Origin: Spiroplasma citri | Lineage (GTDB): Bacteria > Bacillota_I > Bacilli_A > Mycoplasmatales > Mycoplasmataceae | DNA length: 64,000 nucleotides | Assembly (NCBI RefSeq): GCF_001886855.1 | Contig: NZ_CP013197.1 | Span: forward strand, 124,001 to 188,000 | Reading direction: 5' to 3' | Part shown: positions 43,276 through 53,220 of the stretch, piece after piece | Layout of the letters: every line of letters begins with the position of its first letter | Position numbering within the stretch: the first letter of the stretch is position 1 | Position numbers and translations under genes: made by a program | Notes under the pieces: model-generated | The model's database searches: none | The model's input: the letters and a program-made list of their open reading frames with translations, nothing else | Told to the model about the DNA's origin: nothing

Positions 43276-43671
43276 TTATTCTTTTCAGTCAGTAATTTCA
43301 CCGGTGTTTTTTTCAATAGTTGGTGTTTGTGGTTCACCATCACCATCTCAACGATAAAGACCTTTAAAAGAATTATTTTTAATGTAACTTTCTATTTTCA
43401 TATCATAACGTATATTATGTTTAAATTTCATTATTTCTCATTCTTTACTATAAGATTGTTTCCAAATTACAAAATAATATTTATTATCAAAATTATCTTT
43501 AAGTCAATTATAATCAGTAATTAATTTTCAATTACTATCTTTTGGTGGTTGTTGTGGTTTATTATCTCCTTCCCCGTTTTCATTATTATTTTCTTTATTA
43601 CAACTGATTAATGTTCTTGTACTTATTGTGGTTAATCCGATTGCTCCTATTATGCTAAGTCATTTTTTCAT
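43276..43671 (-). CDS. Surface lipoprotein, short member of the WEIxKFKxx domain family
   Basis: 131 residues. The signal peptide is MKKWLSIIGAIGLTTISTRT with lipobox LISC, then an asparagine/proline-rich linker. The domain contains KYYFVIWKQSYSKEWEIMKF and ends GLYRWDGDGE. It shares the K-Y/W-Y-F-V, W-E-I-x-K-F-K and YRW-G elements with the lipoprotein at 40401 and the phage protein at 38226, so three members of the domain family lie within 6 kb. An ATG two codons further upstream (43677) is possible. The ribosome binding site is weak (AAGAG). Confidence 0.75.
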
Positions 43672-43788
43672 ATACATTGCTCTTTTTTATTGTTTTATAT
43701 ATAATTGATTTTATCATATATCAATTATATATCAATTATTTTGTATTAAGTATTAATTTTATAAGTTAATGAAAGGTATATAAATGTT

Positions 43789-44759
43789 ATGTATAGTCAT
43801 TTAAGTTTTATGGATAAAGTTAATTTAGAACAATTATTATTATCAAAAATTTTTTTAAAAAGGAATGGTGAACAGAATATTTCTTTAATTGCTAAATTTT
43901 TGAATAGACATCGTAGTATTATTTTACGGGAAATTAAGAAGTTTAAAAATATTGATGAATATAGTGCTTATAAGTCAGATAAAATGTATTATGAGAAAAG
44001 AAAAAAGAATAATAAAAGATGTAAATTTACGGAAGAGCAGATTAATTTTATGAAAATTAGACTTAATAAATGTCGTGATTCTCCGAGAGAATTTATTTAT
44101 TGTTATTTTTTAAAATTTGGTGTTAAATTTCCGGTTTGTGTTAAAACATTGTATAAATGAATTCTTTTAGGTTTTTATGGTTTTTTAAAACAGAATTTGC
44201 GACATCGTGGTAAAAAATATAAAACAAAAGGAAAAAAGATAATCGTGGTAAATTAACTAATTTTAAATTAATTTGAGATATTGAAAATAAAGTTTCTAAT
44301 GTTGGTTGATTAGAAATGGCTACTGTTGTTGGAAAAGAACATTTATCTAGTTGTTTAGTTTTAGCAGAACAATCAAGTAAAAAATATTTTGTAATAAAAT
44401 TAGAAAATCATACTGCTAGGGAAGTTGAGAAAAAGTTTAAAGAAATTGTTATAAATAATAATTTAATTGGAAAAATTAAAGGAATAATAACAGATAGAGG
44501 GAAAGAATTTAGTAAATGACGAGAAATGGAAATATTTGTTGAAACACAAGTATATTTTTGTGACGCTGGTAAACCTCGTCAAAAACCTTTAATTGAAAAT
44601 ATAAATGGTGAGTTTAGAAAATGATTTCCTAAGGGCACTGATTTTAATAATGTTAGTCAAAAACGAATTGATTGAGTAGTTAATAATGTAATAAATGATA
44701 AACTCCGACCGTGTTTAAATTGAATAAGTGCTAAAGAAATGTTTTTGCAGAATATATAA
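43789..44759 (+). pseudogene. IS30-family transposase, frameshifted
   Basis: The N-terminal HTH (ISLIAKFLNRHRSIILREIK) is followed by the DDE core: GWLEMATVVGKEHLSSCLVL (the position of 'GHWEGD', here with E-M), IITDRGKEFSK (second Asp), and PRQKPLIENINGEFRKWFPK (catalytic Glu region). One A is missing in the A6 run near 44231-44240 (after KTKG), shifting the frame; the rest is coherent to TAA 44757-44759. The usual first catalytic 'WEGD' reads WLEMA, suggesting further decay. SpV1 plectroviruses and Spiroplasma chromosomes carry IS30-type transposases. Confidence 0.8.
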
Positions 44760-45113
44760 ACAATAAATATTTAAAAATGTACATTAACTCATAAAATATG
44801 TCATTAAAATAATAAAATATGTATTTATTAATTAAAATTAATAAATTATTTTTTAGTGTGCTTAAATATTTATAAAATAAAAGAAAAATTAAAATATTTT
44901 TAATTTTTTTAAATTTATGGTTGATTTTTCTAATTTTTTTATTATATTATTTAACTAATAAAGATTTGTTGCACTTCATTTTACATAATTCAATTTAATA
45001 TTATGTCAGCCTCAGCAGCAATTAAATTATTTTAAATCACCAATTTATTTTTTACTTTTATGATAATATTACTTTATCATAGGTTTTAGAACATTTTAAA
45101 GGAGTTTTAAAAG
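44760..45113. other. Intergenic region between IS30 remnant and holA
   Basis: No gene. Very AT-rich. 44958-44990 (ATTTGTTGCACTTCATTTTA) may be the right end of the IS30 copy. The holA RBS AAAGGAG is at 45100-45106. Confidence 0.4.
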
Positions 45114-46079
45114 ATGTTTTTAATATATGGAGAAGATGCTTTTTTAATTAAAATGAAAAAAAATAAGATTTTAAAAAAAATTAATCCTGATAATGAGTAT
45201 GATTTACAAGAATATAATTATTTAGAAGACTCACTACCATCTATTTTGAATGATGCTAACACGATACCAATGTTTTCAGAAAAACGAGTAATAATAGTTA
45301 ATGATAGTTACTTTCTTACAGAAGAAAAAATTAAGGCAAAAATAGATAATAAAAACCATTTAACAAGTTTAATGGAATATTTAGCAGCCCCAAATCCGAG
45401 TACTTTTATTATTTTTATTTGTCCAGTAAATAAGCTTAGTAATCGTTTAAAAATAACTAAGCAAATGCTAGCATTAACTAGTGTTTTAAAGGCAATAAAT
45501 TTATCATATAATGAATTAATCAAGTTTATTGATGATTATATTACAAAGAATAATGGAACTATTAACCAAAATTTAATTCCTAAGATTGTTGAATATTTGC
45601 CAAATAATTTATATATTATTAAAAATGAATTAGAAAAATTGTTATTGATAAATTCAAAAATTACGATGGATTTAATTGCAAATAATATGACAAAATATTT
45701 AGATACAGATATTTTTAAATTAGTTGATGATTTACTAAAAAATGATTTAAATAGTTTTTTAATAAATTATCATTATTTACAAGAACGAGGTTTAAATAGT
45801 ATTGCTTTATTAGCATTAATTACCAATAGTGTTATTTTTACAAGAGACATTATTGTTTTATCTGTTTTAAAGAAAACACCTTCACAAATTGCGGAAATTT
45901 TACAAATTCATCCTTTTCGAGTAAAAAAGATTTCAGAACATATGCATAATTTTAGTATTAATAAAGCAAATAATATTATTCAAGAATTATTTTGAATTGA
46001 TTATAATATAAAAAAAGGTATAATAAGAAGAGAAATTAGTAGTGATTTGTATTTAATTAAATTATTTGATATAAATTAA
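45114..46079 (+). CDS. holA: DNA polymerase III subunit delta
   Basis: 321 residues. Opens the sliding clamp within the clamp loader. N-terminal MFLIYGEDAFLIKMKKNKIL matches the HolA start (YG-D-fli), followed by KRVIIVNDSYFL, IIFICPVNKLSNRLKI and the C-terminal LNSIALLALITNSV region. RBS AAAGGAG precedes ATG 45114. In other mollicutes holA is near rpsT, as here. Confidence 0.9.
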
Positions 46080-46114
46080 ATTATCACAAAAAGAGAGATG
46101 AGGGACATAAATAA

Positions 46115-47611
46115 ATGAAAGAAAATAAATTATATGCCCATATAGTTTATACATTATATAATATCTTTAACGATGATAATATTAAGGCACAAGTAATAGT
46201 TAACCCAGATTTTAAAAAATTAGTAATTCAACAAATTTGTAATTTATTAACATTAGAAAAAGAATTTAATGCAAATTTAAATGATAATAAATTTACTCTT
46301 TCATTTGCTCAAGTTTTGGCTGATATTACTAATGAATCAGAAATTATTGAAAAGGTTGATGGTGCTACTTTTAATATGTTAGATGAAGAATATGCTGCTT
46401 TTGTGCAATATATTGTTTCAAATTTTGCTGTTGAGAAAAATTATATTACAAGAGAAAACATTATCACTAGTGAGTTAATTGATGCCACAGCAGATTTTAC
46501 TGATGAAAAAGCAATTGATAATGCTCGTGAAAAGTTAAATAAAGTTAATGAAGATGAGGCAGCTGAATCTCAGTTTGAAGTAGGACGACGACCGGCGACA
46601 AGAATAGGAGGTATAGGGGCTCCAATGGGCGGTATCGGACCAGGAGACTTTAGTAATCCAAACAAATTTGATATGTCACAAATGATGCAACAAATGGCAA
46701 ATATGCCAATTCATCCACGCTTAGACCCACGGTTTTATTTCTATACTTTAAAACCAAAGTATATGCCAATTTTAAAGAAAATTGTTGCTGGTTTTGTTAT
46801 TTTAGCTTCTGCTTTGTTAGTTTTATTGTGATTTTTAAATTCCTATCTAAATATCCATTTAGAAACAAAAGTAATTATTTATACAATTCCGGGAACTGGT
46901 TTACCTGTGATTATAGGTGGTGGGGCTGATAGTGCTTTACATAATACTAACAATAATTTTAGTGAAGTATTTAGCTTTGGTTCAAGATATAAGTTTTTAT
47001 TAATGCAATCCGCTGGGCTACAAATCTTTTCGGGAATTTTATCGATCTTACCGGGAATTTTCTTGGGTTATGAATTGTTAGGGAAAAAACGTTTTAAACG
47101 TGATAATTATGTCGTTAGGTTTTGACCAGTTGTATTATCAATTGTTATTCTTCTTTATTCTTCATTGTCATTAATTCAAGTATTATTACCAAATGTTGTT
47201 GAAAAATATTTTAATAGTAGATCGGTACCTAATGGTGGATTTTTAATTCAAAACGATCCACAATTAGCAATCACAGGGTACTTATTATTACCAGATTCAG
47301 ATTTAGCTATGACAATTAATAGTTTAGTAAGTGAAGTTTATAATAGTACAACTTACCAAGTATTACGTATTTTTACAATTATTTCAATGATTGCTAGTCT
47401 TATTGCTGGTATTATGGTTATTATTTTAGCAGTTTTAGCTCCTAAAACAGACCGTAATAAATTGATTCGTGCCAATACAGAATATCAAAAAGCCCTTACT
47501 GCAATGATGAATGGCCAAAAATATGAAATGGATCCAACATTATTTGATGATGAATTTAAGGATGATAATGTTTTTGAAAAAGATGATTCTAATAGATCAA
47601 AAGATAAATAA
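46115..47611 (+). CDS. Large Spiroplasma membrane protein of unknown function
   Basis: 498 residues. A soluble acidic N-terminal part (about 200 residues) is followed by a Gly/Met-rich linker (IGGIGAPMGGIGPGDFSNPN, then MSQMMQQMANM). Four membrane segments follow (IVAGFVILASALLVLLWFL; LQIFSGILSILPGIFLGYEL; VVLSIVILLYSSLSLIQVLL; IISMIASLIAGIMVIILAVL), and a charged C-terminus. TGA is used for Trp at 46829-46831 and 47123-47125. RBS AGAGATGAGG precedes ATG 46115. It is not recognisable as a named family. It sits between holA and rpsT and is probably co-transcribed with holA. Confidence 0.8.
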
Positions 47612-47639
47612 AAAAATCATAACTAGTTATGATTTTTTT
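47611..47639. terminator. Bidirectional terminator
   Basis: AAAAAATCATAAC, loop TAG, TTATGATTTTTT directly after the stop. It serves the + gene and, from the other side, rpsT. Confidence 0.85.
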
Positions 47640-47682
47640 ATTCTTTTAATATTTACTGTCTTTGTTGAAAAGGATTTTAAAA

Positions 47683-47934
47683 TTAATGTGTTTTAAGCAT
47701 TAATCTGCTTTTAACATGAGCAGCTTTATTAGCATGATAAATTCCTTTAGTAACTGCTTTATCAACTAAAGTAATTGCAGTATTAACTAATTCTGATGCG
47801 TTTGCTTCTTGTGCGGTAATAGCGATTTCTGCTTTTTTTATTGCTGTTTTTACTGATGATTTAAAAGATTTATTTGCTAAGTTAGTTTTTGAATTTGTTT
47901 TAACTCTTTTAATTTGTGATTTAATATTAGCCAT
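47683..47934 (-). CDS. rpsT: 30S ribosomal protein S20
   Basis: 83 residues, lysine-rich and helical. It starts MANIKSQIKRVKTNSKTNLA and ends GIYHANKAAHVKSRL, the S20 signatures. RBS GAAAGGAGAG precedes its ATG at 47934. It stands alone on the minus strand between + strand genes. Confidence 0.96.
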   Translation of the reverse strand: MANIKSQIKRVKTNSKTNLANKSFKSSVKTAIKKAEIAITAQEANASELVNTAITLVDKAVTKGIYHANKAAHVKSRLMLKTH

Positions 47935-48078
47935 TTTTGCTCTCCTTTCGACTTTTAAGACACAAAGGAATTATAGCAAATAGATAAAAAAGTGTAAAGA
48001 AAAGTAGTACTTTTTTTAACATTTTATCATTATTTTTTAATATATATATGTATAATAATATAAAGTAGGTGGATAGGA

Positions 48079-48366
48079 ATGGGATATTATTATCAACACA
48101 GTTTAGGGTTTTCTTTTCATTGTTTGCAACGAATTCGGGAACGAATTCCTGCTTTTACAAATGAAAATGATTGAATTATTAAAGAAAAAATTATTAAAAT
48201 GATTGATAATTCTTCTGATCGCATTGAAACAACAAAAAATTTATATATTAAATTAGATAATTTAAAAGGGAACTTATATGTTGTGGTTACAAAACACACA
48301 AGATTAATTGTAACAGTAACGCCAATGAGACCTGAAAAATTATTGGATATTATTACAAGGAATTAA
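48079..48366 (+). CDS. Small conserved protein, DUF4258-like
   Basis: 95 residues. FSFHCLQRIRERIP near the N-terminus, then a strand-rich C-terminal half (LYIKLDNLKGNLYVVVTKHT). The His...R-x-x-E-R layout and size recall DUF4258 or RelE-fold proteins. No antitoxin-like neighbour is seen. RBS GTAGGTGGA precedes ATG 48079. Function unknown. Confidence 0.6.
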
Positions 48367-48430
48367 TTTTTATTTTTTATTTAAAAAAGCAATGTTATAG
48401 TTAAATTGTAGGCAAAGGAGAATAACAAGG

Positions 48431-48862
48431 ATGAAAATTGTGATTGGGAATGATCATACAGGGATTGATATGAAAAAAGCAATTGTTAAGCATTTAATTG
48501 AACAAAAACATGAAATTATTAATTTAGGCACAGATAGTATTGAAGCGGTTGATTATTCTGATATTGGCCAAGCTGTTGGTGAAAGAGTAATTAAAGAAAA
48601 AAATAGTGTTGGGATTATAATTTGTGGAACAGGAATTGGAATTTCAATTGCTGCAAATAAAGTAAAAGGAATTCGAGCAGCATTGTGTAATGAAACAGTG
48701 CTAGCAAAATTAGCACGCGAACATAATAATGCTAATGTTTTAGCATTGGGAGCTAGAGTTATTGCAAATCAAAATGCAATTTGAATTGTTGATATGTTTT
48801 TAAATACTACTTTTGATTCTGGACGTCATGCTCTTCGTGTTGAAAAACTTAATAACCTTTAG
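48431..48862 (+). CDS. rpiB: Ribose-5-phosphate isomerase B
   Basis: 143 residues. Interconverts ribose-5-phosphate and ribulose-5-phosphate. Motifs are GNDHTGIDMK (N-terminal phosphate site), ICGTGIGISIAANK (catalytic Cys at about residue 65) and REHNNANVLALGAR. RBS AAAGGAG precedes ATG 48431. Confidence 0.96.
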
Positions 48863-48868
48863 GGGTGA

Positions 48869-50358
48869 ATTATTAATAATTGAGACAGTTTATTTTTGTA
48901 TCCTTTTTTAACAATTTTATTTATGTTAGGTTATATAATTAATTTGGTTAAAAAAGGAATAAAATCTTTTTATCAATGAGTTTTTATTGTTCAGCATTTT
49001 TGTTTTTGGTTAGCATTATCATGTTCACTAACTTTAAATTATAATTTAATTATTTTTGATTTTGCCAAAAATATTAATTCAATTGCTATTTTATTAACAG
49101 TTAGTACTTCTTTGTATGCAGCAATTTTTTTATTCCAGCTTCATGAATTACAGGATTATTTCGAAGTCGTAAATTATGGTTTTGAATTTCTTATGGTTTA
49201 ATGTTTTTAGGAATTTTATTAGTTTTTATTTTACCGCAAAATTGAAGTGCTATGATTTTTTGCACGATTGTTTTTGGATTTGGTGTTTCAACAAATTCAT
49301 TATGATATTTAAGTTTTAATGAGATTTATTTATATCGAACTAATCCTTTTGCAACAGTAACTTTAAATTTACCAATTGTCATAATAGCAAATATGGTTGG
49401 TGCTAATGTATTGATGTTTGTTAAAAATTTTAATAAGGGTGAATTAACTTCACATTATATTATTTTTGGAATAATTACTATTGTACTAATATTTTCGTTT
49501 GTTTTTTGCTTTTTTATGCCGGAAATTAAAACTAATATTGGTGCTCTTGCTCCGAAAATTTTAAAGCATTTTAGTTTATTTTCATGATGAAAAATTATTG
49601 TTATTCTTAGTTTATTATTTTTTATTGCTATTTTAAGACAATTAAGTCAAGGTGATTTTTTGAACATTATTTTAGCACAAGAAACTTGAGTACTTTATCA
49701 CAATAAAATAATGGTGGAATACTATTTACATTTAGTTCAAGAAATTTGATGGTTTGCTCAAATTATTGGAGCAATGTTTATTTATTTTTTTATTAGAAAA
49801 ATTGGAATTAAGAATTCATTAATTTTAGCATTAATAATTTGATCTTTATATTTTGTTTTTGTTGCTATAATTTCAATTCCTGAAGTTTTATTAATTTGTC
49901 AATTATTAAATGGCTTTGCAATGATATCTTTATTTGGAATTTTATTTTCAATGACAATGATGTGGAATTATCGGATTCAAAATCGACCTGTCACGGGTTA
50001 CTTTTCAGCATTAAATGCTTTAGCAACATTTCTTGTACAGTTTTTAATTCGTGTTTTTGCGCACTATCAAGTTGGTATTTTTAGTAATTTAAATTTAGAT
50101 TGAAATTTACCATTTGTTAAAAATGATTTATTTTTAGATTCATTAAAACAAGTTATTTTATATTTATCTTGTGCTATTAGTTGTTTTATTTTAATTGCTG
50201 TTGTTTTCTTTAGTGCTAAATTTATTAGTGGTGAATATTATAATCCAAACCAAGTTGAAAGTAAGATTACCGAATTAGTCGGAATGGTTTTTGACCAACA
50301 GCTTGACCAAAAAAATGTTTTAAAGAAATATTTACAAAACAAAAAAGAAGTTACATAA
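48869..50358 (+). pseudogene. MFS-type transporter, frameshifted in a T7 run
   Basis: A 12-helix-like membrane protein of about 495 residues in two frames. The first part (IINNWDSLFLYPFLTILFML) runs to the T7 run at about 49125-49131, where one T is missing. The rest (IPASWITGLFRSRKLWFWIS) runs to TAA 50356-50358. The start is not an ATG: the frame opens just after the rpiB stop (AGGGGTGA), and ATT 48869 or 48872 or a later ATG may be used. Mollicutes have many such MFS proteins of unknown substrate. The end overlaps the convergent NifU-like gene by 8 bases. Confidence 0.7.
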
Positions 50359-50578
50359 TAACTTCTACTGCGATAATATCCGGCATTTCTTGTTTAACAA
50401 TTTGTTCAACACCATCTTTAATTGTTGAATCAATTAATCCACAACCAACGCATGCTCCTGCTAAACGAACATAAACAATATTATTTTTAACTTCAACAAA
50501 TTCAATATCTCCACCATCTTGGTTGATATAAGGTCGTAGATTATCAATAATATCTTTTGCTTGATTTGTTTGTGTCAT
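50351..50578 (-). CDS. NifU C-terminal-domain protein (Fe-S scaffold type)
   Basis: 75 residues from the ATG at 50578 (RBS AAGGTGAT); an upstream in-frame ATG at 50596 is less well placed. The motif INQDGGDIEFVEVKNNIVYV, then ACVGCGL, gives the CxxC pair that binds a transient 4Fe-4S cluster for delivery to apoproteins. Single-domain Nfu proteins are common in Firmicutes. Confidence 0.9.
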   Translation of the reverse strand: MTQTNQAKDIIDNLRPYINQDGGDIEFVEVKNNIVYVRLAGACVGCGLIDSTIKDGVEQIVKQEMPDIIAVEVIM

Positions 50579-50648
50579 TTTAATCACCTTCACCATTTAA
50601 TTATAGCATTTTTATAACAAAGTTAGTTTAATTAATTATGGATATGTA

Positions 50649-50654
50649 TATAAT
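50649..50654 (+). promoter_or_regulatory. -10 box of prs
   Basis: TATAAT 60 bases before ATG 50714, followed by a small hairpin AAATTC...GAATTT. Confidence 0.5.
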
Positions 50655-50713
50655 AATAAGTAGAAATTCAATTTAGAATTTTTATTGGAGCTTAAATGTT
50701 TAAAGGAGGACTA

Positions 50714-51736
50714 ATGGAAGAAAAAAGTTTTAGTATATATGGCCTGTCTGCTGGAATAAAATTAGCAGATGAAATTTGTAAAATTTTAGGTGTAACAAGA
50801 CAAGGAATGGAAACTGTTCGTTTTGCTGATGGTGAAATTTTGGTGCGCGCAATGAATTCAGTACGGGGGAAAGATGTTTATATTATTCAGTCAACATCTT
50901 GACCAGTTAATGAAAATTTAATGGAATTATTAATTGCGATTGATGCTCTAAAGCGTGGTAGTGCACAAAGCATTAATGTGATCATTCCTTATTTTGGATA
51001 TGCTCGTCAAGACCGAAAAGCACGCGGTCGTCAACCAATTACATGTAAATTAGTGGCAAATATGTTAACAACAGCGGGGACAACAAGAGTAATGACTGTT
51101 GATTTACATTCACCACAATCAATGGGATTTTTTGATGTTCCAGTTGATGATTTACGTTCAACACAAGAATTAGTAAGAACAATTGTTCGAAAAATTGAAG
51201 AAGATCATCTTAAAGAAGAAGTAACAATTGTTTCTCCAGATCATGGTGGATTAGTAAGGGCACGAGATGTGGCTAATCGTTTAGGGAATTTGGCTGGGAA
51301 TATTGCAGTAATTGATAAGCGCCGTCCAAAACCAAATGTTAGTGAAGTTCAATTTATTTTAGGAGATGTTAAAGACCGTATTTGTTTTATTGTTGATGAT
51401 ATGATTGATACGGCTGGAACAATTTGTAATGCAGCAAAAGCGTTAAAACAGCATGGGGCAAAAGCAGTTTATTTATTAGCATGTCATGGGGTATTTTCAC
51501 CCCCAGCAAAAGAACGTTTAACAGAACTTATTAATGATGGGACAGTTAAAAAAGTTATTGTTACAAATACAATTGATATTAATCAAGACCGATTATTTGT
51601 TGGGCTAGAAATCATTTCCATTGCTGATTTAATTTCACAAATGATTAAAGCAATGATTGAAAAACGTAGTTTATCGGATGTTTATTCAAAATGTAATGAA
51701 CAAATAAAAAAAATAATTGAGAAAATAAAAAAGTAA
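50714..51736 (+). CDS. prs: Ribose-phosphate pyrophosphokinase
   Basis: 340 residues. Makes PRPP from ribose-5-phosphate and ATP, feeding Upp and other salvage enzymes of this window. Motifs are YFGYARQDRKARGRQP (ATP site), VDLHSPQSMGFF (metal site) and the PRPP loop FIVDDMIDTAGTI (about residues 225-237). ATG 50714 is chosen since AAAGGAGG lies 6 bases upstream; the in-frame ATG at 50696 precedes that RBS. TGA 50900-50902 is Trp. Confidence 0.97.
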
Positions 51737-51748
51737 AATAGTTGGTAA

Positions 51749-51787
51749 AGTTTGCACTCTTTAACTGGAAGGAATGCAAACTTTTTT
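51749..51787 (+). terminator. Terminator of prs
   Basis: AGTTTGCA...TGCAAACT with T run. Confidence 0.85.
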
Positions 51788-51936
51788 ATAACATTTAACT
51801 TTAAAAAATAAAAAAGTAAATAAGTTTTATTATTTTCTTATTAATTATTAAGCCTACTGCTAATAATTCGGGTAGTAAGAAAAAAGCTTAGTTTTTATAA
51901 AAAATATAAATAAAGTAATTAAATATAAATTAAAGT

Positions 51937-51963
51937 AATCGCTTATAAGAGCGATTTTTTTAA
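51937..51963 (+). terminator. Terminator-like hairpin before module B
   Basis: AATCGCT, loop TATAAG-type, AGCGATTTTTTT. No gene lies between 51787 and 51937 (AT-rich, no frame), so its transcript is unknown; it may be debris of a lost gene. Confidence 0.65.
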
Positions 51964-52129
51964 TTGCATTATTCATCAGATAGTATCTTTAAAATTAAAA
52001 ATTAACCTATTTTCTCCATTAATTAGTTAATTTTTATAATTTCCTTTCTGTGATTTATTATATTTTTTCGGTTTAACAGCTAATAATATCAGTTTTAAAT
52101 AAAAGGTACTATCTGATGAATAATGCAAT
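51963..52129. mobile_element. MITE-like element B with 28-bp terminal inverted repeats
   Basis: ATTGCATTATTCATCAGATA and the following eight bases (51963-51990) are repeated inverted at 52102-52129 with one mismatch. On the minus strand the inside holds CAGAAAGGAAATTATAAA, the same leader/RBS as before the gene at 52610, but no coding sequence. Shares the inner (A/G)(T/C)ATCTTTAAA edge with element A. Confidence 0.65.
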
Positions 52130-52155
52130 ACTAAAATTTAATATTTTGATGCTTA

Positions 52156-52180
52156 AAGATGGATAACTCATCTATGACAC
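52156..52180. repeat. Second copy of the 25-bp motif
   Basis: 24 of 25 positions match 32331-32355. It lies between the MITE-like element and the GC-rich island. Confidence 0.75.
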
Positions 52181-52195
52181 GAACCCTTAAAGAAA

Positions 52196-52459
52196 GTGTG
52201 AAAGCGACTAGATTTAACCATATTTATTTCTTTAATTCTCGGCGGGGTTAGTCGCCCGCGAAATGTCAGAGCGTGTGTTTTTGGCTTGTTTCATAAAAAG
52301 AGTGCTGTTAAACCGAAAAAAACAATATCGGACACTAAAAAACAAGAGGGAGGAGCTCCAAAAGGTTATTTTCTTTATATAAAGTTGTGTAGGGATGGAT
52401 GAAGCGTAATTAATAACTGGGTAAATTATTTTTTGTTTATTTCTGTGTGTGGGGGGTAA
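52196..52459 (+). CDS. GC-rich open frame of 87 codons at the start of module B
   Basis: GTG 52196 opens a frame free of TAA/TAG to 52457-52459 (GGVSRPRNVRACVFGLFHKK, then SAVKPKKTISDTKKQEGGAP). Two TGA codons would be Trp. Base composition is clearly richer in G and C than any other part of the window and includes rare codons (CGC CCG CGA). There is no RBS. It could be a real small basic protein, or a non-coding phage control or origin region that happens to be open. I favour neither strongly. Confidence 0.35.
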
Positions 52460-52609
52460 ACTCTATCAAAATATCCTATCCGCCCCCGCTCACCCCCGAA
52501 GTGAAGCGGGCGGCGAAGTAATTAAATACTAAAATAAATTATCTACTAAATATCAAAATATTAACCAATAAAGGAATATTATGTTTTTTTACAGAAAGGA
52601 AATTATAAA
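52460..52609. other. GC-rich hairpin region (candidate origin or packaging signal)
   Basis: 52482-52516 can fold into a strong stem: CCGC..CCGCT pairs with AGCGG.GCGG around CACCCCCGAAGTG. Such a GC-rich structure is exceptional in this genome. Related words (GTGAAGCG) occur before the methylase gene at 33385 and GAAGCGACAACGAGCGGAGC lies in the plectrovirus remnant near 61180-61215 (minus strand). 52587-52605 is the leader ACAGAAAGGAAATTATAAA. Confidence 0.5.
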
Positions 52610-52918
52610 ATGAAAACATTATACGAAATGATAAAAGATTTAACAGGAATTGATGTTGAACAAAATAAAATTAATAAATATTTAGAAAACGAACGATTAG
52701 ATTTATGCGGCGCTAATTTACGTTGTGCTTATTTACAAGGTGCTGAATTAGAGGGTGCTGATTTAATGGGTGCTAATTTACAAGGTGCTGATTTAATGGG
52801 TGCTAATTTACAAGGTGCTGAATTAGAGGGTGCTGATTTACGATTTGCTAATTTAAAAGATATTAAAATAACACAACAACAATTAGAACAATTAACTGTT
52901 ATTGAGGAGGATAAATAA
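52610..52918 (+). CDS. Pentapeptide-repeat protein (module B)
   Basis: 102 residues. The N-terminal helix MKTLYEMIKDLTGIDVEQNK is followed by about ten A(D/E/N)LxG pentapeptides (GADLMGANLQGADLMGANLQ), then KITQQQLEQLTVIEED. Head and tail match the module A protein at 35973 while the repeat block differs, so the beta-helix has expanded and diversified. RBS AGAAAGGAAA precedes ATG 52610. The stop overlaps the next start (TAATG). Confidence 0.85.
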   Translation: MKTLYEMIKDLTGIDVEQNKINKYLENERLDLCGANLRCAYLQGAELEGADLMGANLQGADLMGANLQGAELEGADLRFANLKDIKITQQQLEQLTVIEEDK

Positions 52919-53220
52919 TGAATATAACAGAATTAATTGATGCACTTAATAGCCACACTCAAACAATTAAATGAGAAAATGATGCACTTAATAGCAAAAT
53001 TCGAGCACTTAAAAAAGAACTTGCTGAATTAAAACAACAAATATTATATAAAGAAGATTTTTATTTACTTTGTGAAGAAGATAAACTTACATATGATTGA
53101 GAAAGTTTACAAACTGATGAAATAACAATTGAAATGCACTTAAAATATTGTGAAAGTAATAATCATAGATATTGCCTAATTAAAGATATTAATAATTTAC
53201 CTAGTAAGGAGAGTGAATAA
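52918..53220 (+). CDS. 100-residue coiled-coil protein (module B)
   Basis: RBS TGAGGAGG precedes ATG 52918. A leucine-zipper stretch (NSKIRALKKELAELKQQILY) and the end NNLPSKESE match the coiled-coil proteins at 36457 and 36729. One or more such genes follow the pentapeptide gene in both modules. Two TGA Trp codons. Confidence 0.65.

Noticed and set aside
43327-43524. 65-codon + frame opposite the lipoprotein at 43276
   Set aside because: The minus-strand gene has signal peptide, lipobox and domain similarity; the + frame has none.
47511-47696. + frame overlapping the end of the large membrane protein
   Set aside because: Runs through a strong terminator and has no RBS.
48079-48366. Toxin-antitoxin pair
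   Set aside because: The protein has a loosely toxin-like layout, but no antitoxin gene is adjacent (rpsT and rpiB flank it).
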